Below are positions 33,353-45,389 of a DNA stretch of 64,000 nucleotides, in pieces. The position numbers were made by a program, and so were the translations under genes. Below the pieces are notes generated by a model that worked only from the letters and a program-made list of their open reading frames with translations, was not told the origin of the DNA and searched no databases. Source of the stretch: Liriodendron chinense (lineage: Eukaryota; Streptophyta; Magnoliopsida; Magnoliales; Magnoliaceae); contig ML058408.1 in NCBI GenBank assembly GCA_003013855.2, positions 5,767,001 through 5,831,000 of the forward strand, in the 5' to 3' direction. Numbering within the stretch: position 1 is the first letter of the stretch; every line of letters starts with the position of its first letter.

Positions 33353-33649
33353 GACTTGCCTCAATCATGAGTAGAAGGACCATCTTGGCTTGGATGATCA
33401 TTCAACCATCTTCCTGTCATCTGGACAAGATGAAAGAAGAATAGGCCAAAGCTCTGCCGAAATTACTTTTTAAACATATTTTTTGTGTATAATGTACAAT
33501 CTATTTTAGAATCAAGGGATAATGTAAATATGAAATGTACGAAGAACTCAGTAAATGAATAAAAATAAAGTGATAAACGCTTTTCTATATATCTTATTTA
33601 ATATTAGAATGTGACTCTTGTTTTTCCTCATGAACACAAAGGTACTTTT
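33353..33649. other. No gene; AT-rich flank
   Basis: About 300 bp after the Tat gag scrap, with an AATAAA-like AATGAATAAAAATAAAG at about 33553. No frame or element boundary is supported other than the CTTTT duplication at its right end. Confidence 0.4.
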
Positions 33650-34949
33650 TGTCACGCCCCATACCCGGGGACCGGGCTCACTAAATTCCCGATCGCCGAC
33701 CTTGGTGCCAACAGCCTCCATAGTACCCCATTCTCTAGCTCCTAGCTTTCATATGCCAAGTTCTGATCCTGGGATCCTACCAGGAGGATTTTCAGGGTAA
33801 TTTTTTTTTTACAGGAGCATAATCCAAGACCATAAAACATCATCAAATATCCACTAAAAAGTTGTTGAGTACAATGCTGGAAAGGGAAATACAAAATGTA
33901 GTAGAAGCCCAAAATATCAGGTACATGCACCGCGCTCAACGCTGCTGATGTGCCCTAGTACCTGCAGTGTAAACAAACGCGCATGAGCTTCCTACGAAGC
34001 TCAGTAGAGTGCGTGTGTGCGCGTGTAATGCATATGACAAGTATACAGATATCAGAGTAAGCGAAAGTAGTAGAGTGCTAAGTTACCAAGTTCATGAATG
34101 CTATCAGCCATCCCAAGGCTATGCGATGCAAGGGCCTACATGGCCGAGTGTTACATGCTAGAGATGCAATGCAACCACATCAATCTTCAACTAATCCACA
34201 TATCAAAATAGTTCTCATCTGGGACATCACTGAGGTCTAGTATACTCTAATACTGGCCGCCGCACATCGTGCGCATAACCAAGCGAGTAGAAAAGACCTC
34301 ACTATCCGCCTCGTCAGTGGTATGCCAATGCCCACCCGGCTCGCCGATAGCGGACTCATTCCATGAGCTGGTCAGACTCGACCTAGCTTATAGCCCACTG
34401 CACTCGGGCGGATAAGGTCACACCCCTTTCCAACCGACCTTGATATAGTGGGAGACACGGCCTACTGGTATTTGGCACATGAGCGCTCATGTTATCCACT
34501 CGGTCTTGACGTTGGAGCATCCTACTGGTACCACAGGGTTTAGGGACTTTTACCGAAGGACATCCATAGCGCTCACGTACTAGAACAAGTTTTCGGTGTC
34601 CAATACTGCCAACCACGATGTGACTATGGTGGCCACCACCCCGATGCTGCTAGGGTGCGAAAACGATCGTGACATACATAATGCGAAATGCATGAGTCAT
34701 ACAATCCAAGTCATGCACCAAACTTACGCATACTGCGCAATCATGTGGGGCGACCCTGTCTCGCATGGGTCCCCTAAGTATAATAAGCCAACTAGCATAT
34801 GCTATGGTTAATCATGATCCATAACAGGCATACAAATGATGCGTATAGGCATATGAATGAGCATGGTATTCGTTATACTAAGCATGTTATCAGTGTGACA
34901 TATCAAACTAAGCATACTAGCATGTTACCCAAACGTATCATGTAACATT

Positions 34950-37110
34950 GGCCTCAAATGGCCCAATATATATACTGAGAGTGGGATCCGGACTGGGGCC
35001 CCATTGGAAATGTAAAGGTCTTCGTGGCATAGCCCATTTGAGACCACATCGGCCCCATACTTGGGCATGCACATACAAGATAGGCCGACAAAATATGTGT
35101 ACGGCATGGATAAAACATATATATCAAGGAAAGGACCATGGTGGGCCCCGCCCACTAGTCGGATAGCAAATGTACTTTAGCAGTCTTAGGAAGTTTCAGT
35201 GGTAGGTAGTCAATCACCACCATTTCTAAGTGAAGCCTACTCAAATTGGGCCCTACGTGTCGATCAAGACGGGTGGCATGGTACACAATACATCCATCAA
35301 GGTGGAACCCAAATATGGGCCCACAACCTCTAGTTGGATGAAAAATAAACAATAAAGTGGCTCCAAGGAAGTTTTCAATGGTGGGCATCAATGACCACTA
35401 TTCCCTGCGGGTGTGGCCCACCTAACATCTGGATTTGCCTCATTGATGGGGCCATATCCTAAAATGGCATGGAAAAATAGATGGGCAGCATGAATAAAAC
35501 AATACATCATGGTGGGACTAAACAGATACATCACGTTGGAACCCACAGGGTGGGCCACCTGCTGGGCTGCGTGGTACACAGCTGGGTTCCAAGAAGTTTT
35601 GAATCAAGCAGATATTTGTGTTTTCTCCTTCATCCATATCCATGTAATCTTATGAACAGGTTGGATGACAAATAAACATCACTGTAGAGCTTGGAAAGGT
35701 TTCAACGGTGGAGATCATTATTCCCACTGTTTCCCGTGGCATGGTCCACTTGTCATTTGGATATGCTTAAAATTTGGGCTCAGCCACTAAAATGAGCTGG
35801 AAAAACATATGAACGTAACAGATAAGGCACATACATTCTAGGTGGGCCCAACGAGTGGGGCCCATTGCCAACGCCCAAAGAGGGCTGTGCTACTGGGCAG
35901 CAGCGTCCCCTGGATGCTGTCTGATAGCGGCCACGTTGTTTTTTTTTTCTCTTTTGCTCTCAACAAGTGGGGCCCACAGAAGTTTTTAATCAAGCTGATA
36001 TTTTTGTTTTCCCTTCTTCCATGCATGTGTGAACTTATGAACAGGTTGGATCTCAAATAAACATCATGGTGGGCCATAGGAGGGTTTCAACGGTAGGGTC
36101 ACTGTCCCTACTGTTTTCCGTGGTGAGGCCCCCTTGAGACTTGGATCTGACTCATTCTTGAGATCATGCCCTAAAATGATCTCCCCAAATGGATGGACGG
36201 TGAGGATATAGTAGATGCATCATGGTGGGACCCACGAGTGGGCCACCAGCTGGCCTCATGAGCCAGCGTCCGTGGACGCTGGTATGCCCAGCGTCAGAGA
36301 CACCTCTGCTTCTTCTTTCCTTTCTTTCTTTTTTTTGTTGTGTGGTTTTGATCGAGTGGGGCCCACATAAGGGTGATCTACTCCGTTCATCAGGTTCCTC
36401 GGCTCATGGGGGACCCAATGAGCCCAATACTAGGTATGTAATTCGGTCTAGAAACATTAAGGTGGGCCCAAGATGGTCCAACACTAAGCACCATCCTCTT
36501 CATGCGGTCCGCTTAAGATTTGGATCAACTTCATATTTGGGCCCTGGCCCTAAAATGATCTGGGAAAATAGATGGACGGCGTGGATGGAACACAAACATC
36601 AAGGTGGGTCCCACGAGTGGAGACCCCATCACGGCGTCCACGTGACGCTGGACTGTTCCAGCGTCAAAACGTCCAGCGTCTGGACGTTCATTGATATTTT
36701 TTTTTCTTCTCTTTTTTTTTCTTACTTATATCAAGTGGGGCCCACTTAGTGAAGATCCGCTCCATTCATCATGTTCCCCAGCTCATTGGGGACCTAATAA
36801 GCCCAATATTGGGCAGGTGATTTGGTCCGGAAGCATTGCGGTGGGCCAAGGAAGTTTCAATAGTGAACATCATGGTCTCCACTGTTTGCTACGGTGTGGT
36901 CCACCTGAGATCTAGATCTTCTTCATTTTTGGCATCCAGCCCTAAAATGGGCTGGAGAAACAGACGGACGGGGTGGATCGAATACATGCATCGAGGTGGG
37001 TCCAACGAGCGGGGACCCACGGCCAACGCCCAAGGCCAGGCGCTGCTGGGCAGCAGCATCCTCTGGACGCTGTCTGTCCAGCGGCTGCCCTCTCTCCCCT
37101 TTTTTTTAAT
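34950..37110 (+). repeat. Diverged tandem module (about 330-390 bp) inside the 4.2-kb LTR
   Basis: A phrase containing CCTAAAATGRNCTGG, then ATGGACGG, then CATCAWGGTGGG recurs with anchors at 35460, 35788, 36172, 36551 and 36943, spaced 328, 384, 379 and 392 bases. Each unit also has a CACTGTTTCCNGTGG(T)-like block and GTGGGGCCCA. Units end with varying GCGTC-rich stretches. Confidence 0.8.
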
Positions 37111-37154
37111 CTCGTGGGGCCCAAGGAAATAAAATGAAAGGAAATTAAGAAAAT

Positions 37155-37173
37155 GGGGGGGGGGGGGGGGGGG
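37155..37173 (+). repeat. Poly(G) run
   Basis: About 19 G in a row inside the 4.2-kb LTR. Confidence 0.95.
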
Positions 37174-37900
37174 TTATGTCCCCCTTGCACTCACTTCGAA
37201 GGATGGTTGGACGGTTGGATTGAGTTAGGTTGGCGATCGGACGGTCCGGACGGTGGTTGGGGCCCTCCAAGCTTGATCTCCACCCTCAATCTCTCTAATC
37301 TCTCTTTTCTCTCTCTTAATCACTCAAATCTCTTCTTCTCTCTCTCTCTCTCTCAAATCTTTCTCTTTCTCTCTCCTTCCTCTCTCTCCTCTTGCAATTT
37401 GGAAATGAGAAGCCCTCCTCTCCCCTACGTACGCACTTGTATGGGTAGAGAGGAGGGAGCATGGGGGTGATGATGATGATGATGGTGGTGGTGGCTAGCA
37501 TGGGAGGGAGGTATGGGTAGTGTTGACTTTTTTTTGTGAGAGAGGGATGGGGGGTATGGTGTGTGTAGACTAGGGCGATGAGAGGGGTATGGGTGAGGGT
37601 GATGGTGATGGATTTGACATATTCTTGAGATTTGTGCAAGTGGGGCCCACACCACACGCGCGTTACATGGCCCGCCTCGGATTACGTGAATGACAACTTT
37701 CACATCGGGTATCGCAATGGGGCGTGCCGCGCGGCGTTGGAATCGCAGCACCTACTCGGTCGTCGGGGTATAGGTCTTGGGTCGATGCGGTACTCAATTA
37801 GAGTCGCTATCAAGGCTCCCTAATTTGGTCCATCCGGGACGTACCGGCACCGAAAACTAAACGTACGGAGGGCAAATAAGGGCACGGGTCTTACACTTTT

Positions 37901-39704
37901 GTTATGTAAACACTACTCAAGAAGTGAAAGTACATCTTGTGTGTGTGGATGATCCTAACGAGTGCCTAGCATACATTCTAATTAAGCATTCATAATTAAA
38001 CAATTAAACACAATGTATAATAAGAAATGTGCTCAAATGCAATCACAAACACAACAATGTATAGTGGTTCAACTTTGGGTCTACTCCACTTTCAGTTCAA
38101 GTACTCAACCCCTTTGAGTACACCGACGGTCACTCGAGAGTTTAAATCAGGTTCCTCCCAACCTAGGTGTTTTAACTCGGATCCACCCTACCGGGGAGTT
38201 TACACGCTCCTCCCAACCTAGGTGTTTTAATTCGGATCCACCTTGCCAGGGAGTTTACAGGTTCCTCCCAACCTACACGTTCACACTCGTGTTGGTGGCT
38301 CTCCTTGGAGACTTGTTTAGGCCCAACAAACGTGCCAAGGAATGACAAACATCCTTGAAATTTAGGCCCGACAAACATGCCAATGAACGACAATAGTCCT
38401 TGGAATTTAGGCCCGATAAACGTGCCAAGGAATGGCAAACGTCCTTGAAATTTTAGGCTCAACTAATAAGCCAAGGATCGACAAACGACCCTAAATTTAA
38501 GTTTGAAAAACAAACTCTACACTCAATTCCCACAGAGAAAAGAGTGGATAGACTCTAACAAATGACAACCTTACTTGTCGAATTTTGTCCCGTCGTAGTG
38601 ACGCTTCTGGTTGCTTCTTCTTACTCTCTCATGCTTGAATCAGCTCCCCTTATGCTCCCTCGATCTTTAATGCCGTTGCATCGCCAATGCTCCAGCTCCA
38701 AGATGAGCCACCTTGCATATGATGCTCCGACAGAGATGCCCAAGGTGCTAGGAGGTGGTGAAATCTCTACAAATGGTAGGAAATAGGTTTTCTAAAAGAA
38801 TACACCTATTTGGATTCCTAGGTTGTGTCTAGAAAAAGGATTTACCAATGCTCAAGGTGTCTAAACTCTTAGGAATCAAGAGGGAACAAGCTCATTCTCA
38901 TTTGAGCATTGAATGCCCCAAGCTTGTGATAAATCACAAGGAGAATGACTTGCAATGGATTAGGAATAGAGCCTCTAATGGTCTTCAACAATGGTGGCTT
39001 CTATCTCCTCAACATCCCTCCATTAAGCCAAAAAAAGAATCCCCTTCCTTTATAAAATTTCTTCCAACAGTAAAAAAACGGGCAGATTCGCGTATCTCCG
39101 ATTGATCGAAAAAATGTCTGATTGATTGGTGGCCACATCCGATTGATTGGAGCCACTGTCCGATTGATTAGAAATCTATCCAGAGAGTTTCAAAGGTTCC
39201 TTGGAATAAATTTCGATTGATCGGAACATGGTCTGATTGATCGAAGGGACCACATCCGATTGATCAGAGGCTCTGTCTGATTAATTGGAAATCTTTCCAG
39301 AGAGTTTTGAAAATGCTCTGGACCATATTCCGATTGATCGAAGGAACTATCCGATTGATCAGAGTCTCATTGGAACTAATGTCTGATTGAGCCTGATTAA
39401 TTATAGCAGCTTCCACCTCTTAAATTAACATATTTTATCATATTTATCTATATGATCTAAGGCTAATAAGGATGACTAAGGGTATTCCTAGTTGGTCCAA
39501 GTCATCTAAGAGGTTTTTGATGTTTTGGATTAAAGGGTTAGGGTCACCAAGGCATCTCATTTACCCGTTCTTCTTCCTTAATGCTTCTTGTACACTTGAA
39601 TCTTTAGTCTTCAGCTTGCCAAGGCTTAATCGACATTACAACATATGGATTCACGTGATTAACAAATAAGGTGCACTAGTATGCCATAGAAATGTGCACT
39701 AACA
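37901..39704 (-). repeat. Sirevirus-type LTR (family A), U5 end truncated
   Basis: The right end GTGCACTAACA is the reverse complement of the LTR start TGTTAGTGCAC. The body matches 51080-53198 (minus) and 62882-64000 (plus). The U5 end is missing at the left. It contains a roughly 55-bp tandem repeat at 38150-38275, a roughly 48-bp tandem repeat at 38317-38500 (TTTAGGCCCGACAAAC units) and CGATTGATCGG palindromes at 39090-39400. ORFs on either strand within it are not credible. Confidence 0.85.
38150..38500 (+). repeat. Two short tandem-repeat tracts in the family A LTR
   Basis: Units of about 55 bp (TCCTCCCAACCTAGGTGTTT..., 38150-38275) are followed by units of about 48-50 bp (TTTAGGCCCRACAAACRTGCC..., 38317-38500), each in two to four diverged copies. 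Confidence 0.85.
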
Positions 39705-39706
39705 AC

Positions 39707-39963
39707 ATGAGGAGTGCCAACTTCTCTACATCCTCATATTTATCCATCCCTTTATGTGAAAGAAAAGCTTCCAGGAAATCATTCTTCTTAACTCCTTCCC
39801 TGAAAAAATAATTCTCACCAATTCCCTTCACTTTCCCCTTCTTATCTTTCACGGGGCTATCTTTTTCAAACTTAACTCTTATAATCAATGTAAAGTCCAT
39901 TTCGATGAAAGATATAATTGTTTTGTGTAAATTGAATCTAAGGTCACCAATATGCCTCTTCAT
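39707..39963 (-). pseudogene. DUF1985-like transposon fragment
   Basis: A minus-strand frame encodes DLRFNLHKTIISFIEMDFTL, then GENYFFREGVKKNDFLEAFL and YEDVEKLALLMLLVH. This order resembles the plant DUF1985 domain, found in MULE-type elements that also carry Ulp1-like proteases. It abuts the family A LTR at 39704, so it looks like a target fragment cut by that LTR. No Ulp1 or transposase partner is seen nearby. The assignment is from pattern memory only. Confidence 0.45.
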
Positions 39964-40261
39964 AAGACTGTGGATTAGTTACCCTTCGAATTTAAATTTC
40001 TCATAATTAAAACCCAACCATAGCCAAAGCAACCATTCCTAAATATATCTATTTGAAATCTGCAATTGTCAAAATCTTTCTTCAAGTGCTTTAAAAACTA
40101 AATTGTGTACTTTAGCGTATATCTGAATTTCTTGAAATATAAGTAGGGAGAAGCCTTTATCGATACTTTTGACACTATAAAACATGGAAGATAAATTAAT
40201 AACATCACAAAAGAAAAAATATTATAAGAGATAATTATAATGAATAAACTTAAAAACACTT

Positions 40262-40635
40262 AACTTATATCGAGGTCTTGGTTCATAGTTTAAGGGTACT
40301 AGGGTCACGGTTCACACTTACCCTAGTAAGAGTCTTAGTTCGCAGTTGCCCTTATCGTAAAGGTCTTAGTTCTCACTTTGAAGATGACTACTACGGTCTT
40401 GGTTAATAATTTCCCTTAGAAGGGTCTCGGTTCCTGCAATCGGGAACTACGACCTTATAATCCTTAAAATGTAAAGAGTTTCCTCACATGGGAAAACGGT
40501 CTCAGTCTTTTGTTGGCTGTTAGGGTCTTGGTTCGCAGTTGCCTTGTAAGGGTCTTTGTTCATGAAACTGCGAACTGTGACCCTAGCACCCTTAAACTGC
40601 AAACAAAGACCCTACACCCATGCATCAAAGACCCC
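40262..40635. repeat. Degenerate GGTCTTGGTTCGCAGTT repeat with inverted copies
   Basis: Variants of AGGGTCTTGGTTCGCAGTTGCCCT recur about every 35-60 bases from 40270 to 40565. Reverse-complement copies (AACTGCGAACTGTGACCCT, AAACTGCAAACAAAGACCCT) follow at 40566-40612. The tract is non-coding and ends in a possible hairpin. Confidence 0.7.
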
Positions 40636-40969
40636 CAAAAAGGGCGACTCACACCCACAAACAACACTTTAAAACATCATCTTCCCTGACACTTTTCCAT
40701 CGTTTAACTGTCAACACATACCCATGAACCATTCATTATGTAACTGCAAAGAGAGACCACCACAATCCTCACACCCACAAACTTCATCTTTCACTTAATA
40801 AAAAAAAACTACATTCTCTTACTTGTTACACCTTTAGAGTTGTGGAAGTGTCGGTGGCTAAATCGTCTTCCACTGAGAGAAGTACGACCAATGGGAGTGT
40901 AAGCGCGGGTTTCTAATGAAGTAAAAGACGTGGAGACCCTTTCAGAGGTGGTAGAAGCTTGCAAGTGTG
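40636..40969. other. No gene seen
   Basis: About 330 bp of plain sequence, ending in AAAAT at 40970-40974, the probable left target duplication of the Tork element. Confidence 0.4.
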
Positions 40970-40974
40970 AAAAT

Positions 40975-41548
40975 TGTTGAGGTAGGGAGCCGGAGCAATG
41001 AGAGTAGTGATGGAAGAATCACCGGTGTTGGGCTTGGAGGCCTCAAACCTTCAAGCATGAAGACCACCAACCGGCCGGTCGGCCGGTCGATCATGTTAGA
41101 GAACAAGACAACAAGTTTACTAGGCTTTTCTGTGCATTGTCGACCCGTCGGCTGACCGGTCGGCCGGTCAACGGTGAGCTCCTGCCGGTCGACAGGTTTC
41201 CTTTTTGGACTGGGTTTCTTACGCGGTTTTGCACAAGGAGTTTCTAATTCTGGTTTTCTCCTATTTAAGGAGATGAAATCTGAGATTAGGGTTGCCACCA
41301 ATGGGCCAAGGGATTGAGAGGGTTCTAGGGTGAGAGAAAGAGCTAGGAGGAAGCTTGGAGTTCTCTAGGTTGAGGGAAAGGGCTGTATTTATCCTTCTCA
41401 TGTGAGAATTAGCTTCGGGTAGCTTGGATTTCTCTTATGGGCTGTGATCCAGGTTGTGTTTCTCCTATCTCTTGTAACTTCTGATATCATAGTGGATTGG
41501 TGTCGCTTTGTGCCGTGGTTTTTTACCCTTAAGGGGTTTTTCCACGTA
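40975..41548 (+). repeat. Tork-type 5' LTR lacking its U5 end
   Basis: It starts TGTTGAGGTAGGG after AAAAT. CGGTTTCTTACGCGG-like, TATTTAAGGAG and GTGGTTTTTTACCCTTAAGGGG blocks match the 3' LTR (42947-45587), but the two LTRs differ greatly. It stops at CCACGTAA and is joined directly to gag. The last roughly 130 bp of LTR and the PBS are absent. Palindromic CCGGCCGGTCGG clusters lie at 41069-41203. Confidence 0.65.
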
Positions 41549-42270
41549 ATGGGATCGGGTGCAAGGTTCGAGTTAAAGAAGTTCTCCGGGAAAAATAACT
41601 TTGAACTATGGAAGATGAAGGTTGAATCCTTCCTGGTTCAGCAAGGGCTTGATGAAGCTCTTGGAAAGCGACCCGAGGCTATGAAAGATGATGAGTGGAC
41701 GAGGCTCGACAAGAAGGCTAGAACTTCAATCCTGTTAAACCTTATGGATGATGTTCTCTATCATGTCATGAAAGAGAAGACTGCGGCTGAAACGATGGCA
41801 AAGCTAGAGAAGGTTTATGCCAAGAAGTCTCTAGAGAATCACATGTATGTGTTAATGCAGTTGTTCACCTTGAGGATGACTGAGGGAACTGAGGTAGGGG
41901 ACCACCTGAGCACGTTCAATAGGTGGTTTGCAAGTTGGTGGAGATCGATGAACCGATGAAGGATGAATATCAAGCATGCATCCTATTGAATTCTCTTCCA
42001 GATTCATATGAGTCGTTCAGGGACTCTGTGTGCACAGGAAGGAAAAACATAAACGTCGAGATCATTATCTCAGCCCTCCAGTCGAAGGCGATGAGAAAGA
42101 AAAGTGGTGACGTGGCTTCCCATTATTCCTCAGAAGCACTGGTTATGATGGGAAGAAGTTCTGAGCATAGAGGATACTCGAAATCGGGATCTAGGTCCAA
42201 GGGCAAAGGAAAGGCTAAGGTGAAGTGCTGGAACTGTGGCCAGGATGGCCACATGAGAGGGGATTGTTAG
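41549..42270 (+). pseudogene. gag: Tork gag
   Basis: ATG at 41549 opens MGSGARFELKKFSGKNNFELWKM-type Gag (I quote only key blocks). LDEALGKRPEAMKDDEW and LADDVxYHVM-like LMDDVLYHVMKEKT follow, then a one-base shift at about 41922 and VEIDEPMKDEYQACILLNSL. The CCHC zinc knuckle CWNCGQDGHMRGDC at 42226-42267 is intact and is followed by TAG at 42268-42270. The family is the Tork/TNT1 branch of copia. Apart from the shift the frame is well kept. Confidence 0.88.
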
Positions 42271-42946
42271 AATCCCAGGTTGAAGCACGAGAGGTATGAA
42301 AATTCTTCTGGAGAGGGAGCCAATACCGTAGAGGAAGGTGACGATTTTTGTGAAGTTCTGACTATATCTGGCAAGAGATCTCACAATAGTAAGTGGATCC
42401 TTGATTTAGGGGCTTCATGTCACGTTTGTCCTGACCGGAGTTCATTCACAACATACAGGGAGTATGGTGGAGAATCGGTGTTTGTGAGCGATGGATTCAC
42501 TCATAAGGTTGTGGGTATTGGTATTGTGCACATTAGTATGTTCGATGGAGTCGAATGAGTCCTAGAAGATGTGAAGCATCTTCCTAAGATGAAGATGAAT
42601 GTGATTTCTCTTGGAGCATTCGAGGCGAAAAGGTGCGTGTTTATCGGCTGCGATTATTGTTGTGAAGTGTTGAAAAGGACACTCATGTGTATGAAGACAC
42701 GAAGGTGTGGCCATCTTTACATGTTGATCGGGAGCACAATTCACAGTGGAGCTGCGGGAAAGGCAACGAGATCCACGGTTGCTCATATGTGGCAAATGCC
42801 CAAGGGCCACATGAGAAGAGCAGTAAAGGGAGTGAATTTACAAGATTAGGGTCGATGGTGGCACGAGAAGCGATGGAGCTATGATTGAAGATGAGATGAC
42901 GTTGCAAGGATGGTGTTAATTCGTCGTTTGAAGCCTAGGTGGAGAT
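42271..42946 (+). pseudogene. pol: Tork protease and GAG-pre-integrase remnant; rest of pol deleted
   Basis: The protease active site reads WILDLGASCHVCPDRS at about 42394-42440 (family: LDSG or LDTG). GIGIVHISMFDG and VKHLPKMKMNVISLGAF follow. Then GHLYMLIGSTIHSGAA, the start of the GAG-pre-integrase domain, is seen at about 42708-42760. Integrase core, RT and RNase H are absent. A short tail leads to the PPT GGTGGAGA and the 3' LTR at 42947. The element is an internally deleted, non-autonomous derivative. Confidence 0.85.
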
Positions 42947-43350
42947 TGTTAGGGTAATCTTCAAACTATGCACGATTTGGGTGCTCAGACCGGTCGGGCA
43001 GTGTAACCCAGATGCAATGGAGACTCCCCCTTGGACAGATTTCGTGTGCCCCAGACCGGTTGGCCGAGCGGTCTGCAGAGGGCTCTGGCCGGTCGGTGGT
43101 GAGGCAGCAAAGACATGAACTCCCCAGACTGTTTTGTGTACTGGCCAATTCGGGTTTCTTACGCAGCTTGCAGTAGCGCGCAAGATATTTCTATTTTCAA
43201 AAGTTTGCTTATTTAAGGGGTTGTAATCCGGATTTAGGTTGTATCCTAAGGTGTCCAAGGTTTCCTAATTGTATTAGGAAGAGGGGAGAGGTGTGTGTGA
43301 GAGAGAACTTGGGGTTTTCTCTTTTTTCCTTACTTGTGGGCTGTCAATCT

Positions 43351-45389
43351 TAAAACTGCGATTTTACCGCTATTTAGATAAGCTTGAAGGTATACTTATG
43401 TCCTAGAGGGGGGGTGAATAAGACTTTTTAATTTTTCTTGCAAATTCAAAAACTTAATTACATTTATACTATAATTTAACAATTAAGTACATGTAAATAA
43501 TAGCAATTGATCACTCAAGATCTAACTCGATTGACAACTATACTAAGAGAAGCATTTAGTCAAACAGTTCATATGCATGCTTGTATTAATCATTCAAAGA
43601 TGGCATATGAGCATTTTGTCAAACATAAGATGGGCATACAGTTAAGCACTTATAAGATTGATCAACAAGGGACAATGATAGACAAAATGCATTCACCACA
43701 TTGCACAGGATGTATAGTGGTTCGACGATAAGTCTACTCCACTCCCGGTTCAAGTACCCAACTCCTTTGAGTACACCGGCATTCACTATCAGAGGTTTTA
43801 AATGAGGTTCATCTCTCAACCTTAACAACCTACAAAAAGGTTAATGCCTACACAAGGACTCCTCAACTCCTACACAAGGACACGTACGTATTCTCCCGTG
43901 TTGGAGGCCTACGCAAGGACTTACACGTCCTACTCAAGGACAACTCCGAGATTGAGTCACAATCTCTAGACCCCAATCTCAACAAGAAGGGGGAATTAAA
44001 CAATGGACAGCTTAAACACTTACAAGAGATGAGCCCCGATTCAGCGTCGTTTAGTAGCTTCAGCTTTCACGAATGCTTTAGCTCCTCTCCAAGCTCCCAC
44101 ATCAGCTACCAATGCATATGATGATCCTAGACTAGTGCCGGGTAGGTGGGAGAAGGTATTGATGTTCCATTTGCCTATTACAACGCAATGGTTAATGAAG
44201 GAACAATCAATCTGATCATTCAATGGCTATAAATGACTTCAAGATGAAGATTCAATGATAGGGACAACCATGAATGCCATGCTTGAGTTCATTGTTCAAA
44301 CCGAGCTTTGAATACTCAATGTAGTGCCATTAATGGCTAGGTTTGAAGGATGAACTCAAGACTATGATGAGCAAAAGAGATTACGTGAAGGTCTTCATTG
44401 CCTCTCTTAATGCTCCAAATGGGTGTGCAAGAGATGTCATTAAAGGCCTCAAGATATGCCTTTATAGAGGCCCAAAAATGAGTACAAATGTATACAAAAT
44501 GGTCATATTCCGACCTGCCTGGGGCCCCCTCCGGCAGGTCGGATTTGAGGTCCAACCTGTCAGCCGACCTCCCCTCAGATGGGTCGAGTAAGTGGTCCAA
44601 AAACCACAAATTCGCTGGACTAATTTTACCATATCTGACCTGTTGTCCGGCCGGTCGGATAGGCCGGCCGACCGGTCGGACTGCAGGTCGGCTGGCCTCT
44701 CCCAGCATAGCATGTGGACAATATTTTCATGTCCGGCCGGTCGGATGGTCCATCCGACCTGTTGTCCGGCTGGTCGTTAGACCGGTCGGCTTGTTTGCTA
44801 TCCTCTCTAAAAACAGCTGGTCAAGGACCAGTGATGGGCCGGTCGGCAGACCTCTCCCAGCATAGCATGTGGACAATATTTTCATGTCCAGCCGGTCGGA
44901 TGGTCCATCCGACCTATTGTCCGGCTGGTCGTTAGACCGGTCGGCTTGTTTGCTATCCTCTCTAAAAACAGCTGGTCAAGGACCAGTGATCGGCCGGTCA
45001 GCCAGCCGGTCGGCAGGCCTTATCTAGCCCAAAATTCAAGCTGACTTCCAGCTGAAATATGTGTGCCCCACTAAGGAGATTTTCCTATTGTTTTCATAGT
45101 TGGGCACCTACTTAATGAAGGTCCAAGACTAATCATCTTGACCTTAAGACCGTGAATTAAATGGCTAAGATTAGAATGTTTAGAATGCCATAAATACGAG
45201 TGTTTTGGGATCCTATAGGCTGTCTATATGGAACTTACCTTCCGAGCTTGATTTGGCTTGAACTTGAGTGCGGAAAGCTGCTTTGGTCTTCAAGTCTTGA
45301 GTCTTCAATCTTTGTCGGGGCTCACAAGACTTGACTGACTTACATAATCACGGAATTGACAAAACGATGCACTAATTTGTGCACTAACA
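43351..45389 (-). mobile_element. Solo LTR (Sirevirus family), inserted in the Tork 3' LTR
   Basis: It starts TAAAACTGCGATTTTACCGC and ends GTGCACTAACA, flanked by a perfect AATCT duplication (43346-43350 and 45390-45394). The first 750 bp align closely with 5053-5830, including GATAAGCTTGAAGGTAT. The U3 half carries many CCGGCCGGTCGG palindromes at 44511-45022. Length 2039 bp; no internal domain. Confidence 0.92.
44696..45005 (+). repeat. 155-bp tandem duplication within the palindromic array
   Basis: CCTCTCCCAGCATAGCATGT starts two near-identical units at 44696 and 44851. Each carries several CCGGYCGGTCGG palindromes and a GGTCCATCCGACC motif. Confidence 0.92.

Larger units (their letters stand above)
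33650..37895 (+). mobile_element. Solo LTR of 4.2 kb
   Basis: It starts TGTCACGCCCCATACCCGGG and ends CGGGTCTTACA, flanked by CTTTT at 33645-33649 and 37896-37900. No pol, PBS or PPT is present between the ends, so it is best read as a solo LTR of a large gypsy element or a gene-less LTR-like element. The right third holds (TC)n leaders and a TGATGATGATG run. The middle is an array of GTGGGCCCAC-rich modules. At 4246 bp it is near the upper limit for plant LTRs. Confidence 0.78.

Noticed and set aside
34383..34616. Several open frames in the 4.2-kb solo LTR
   Set aside because: They overlap on both strands, have no domain features and follow the repeated module.
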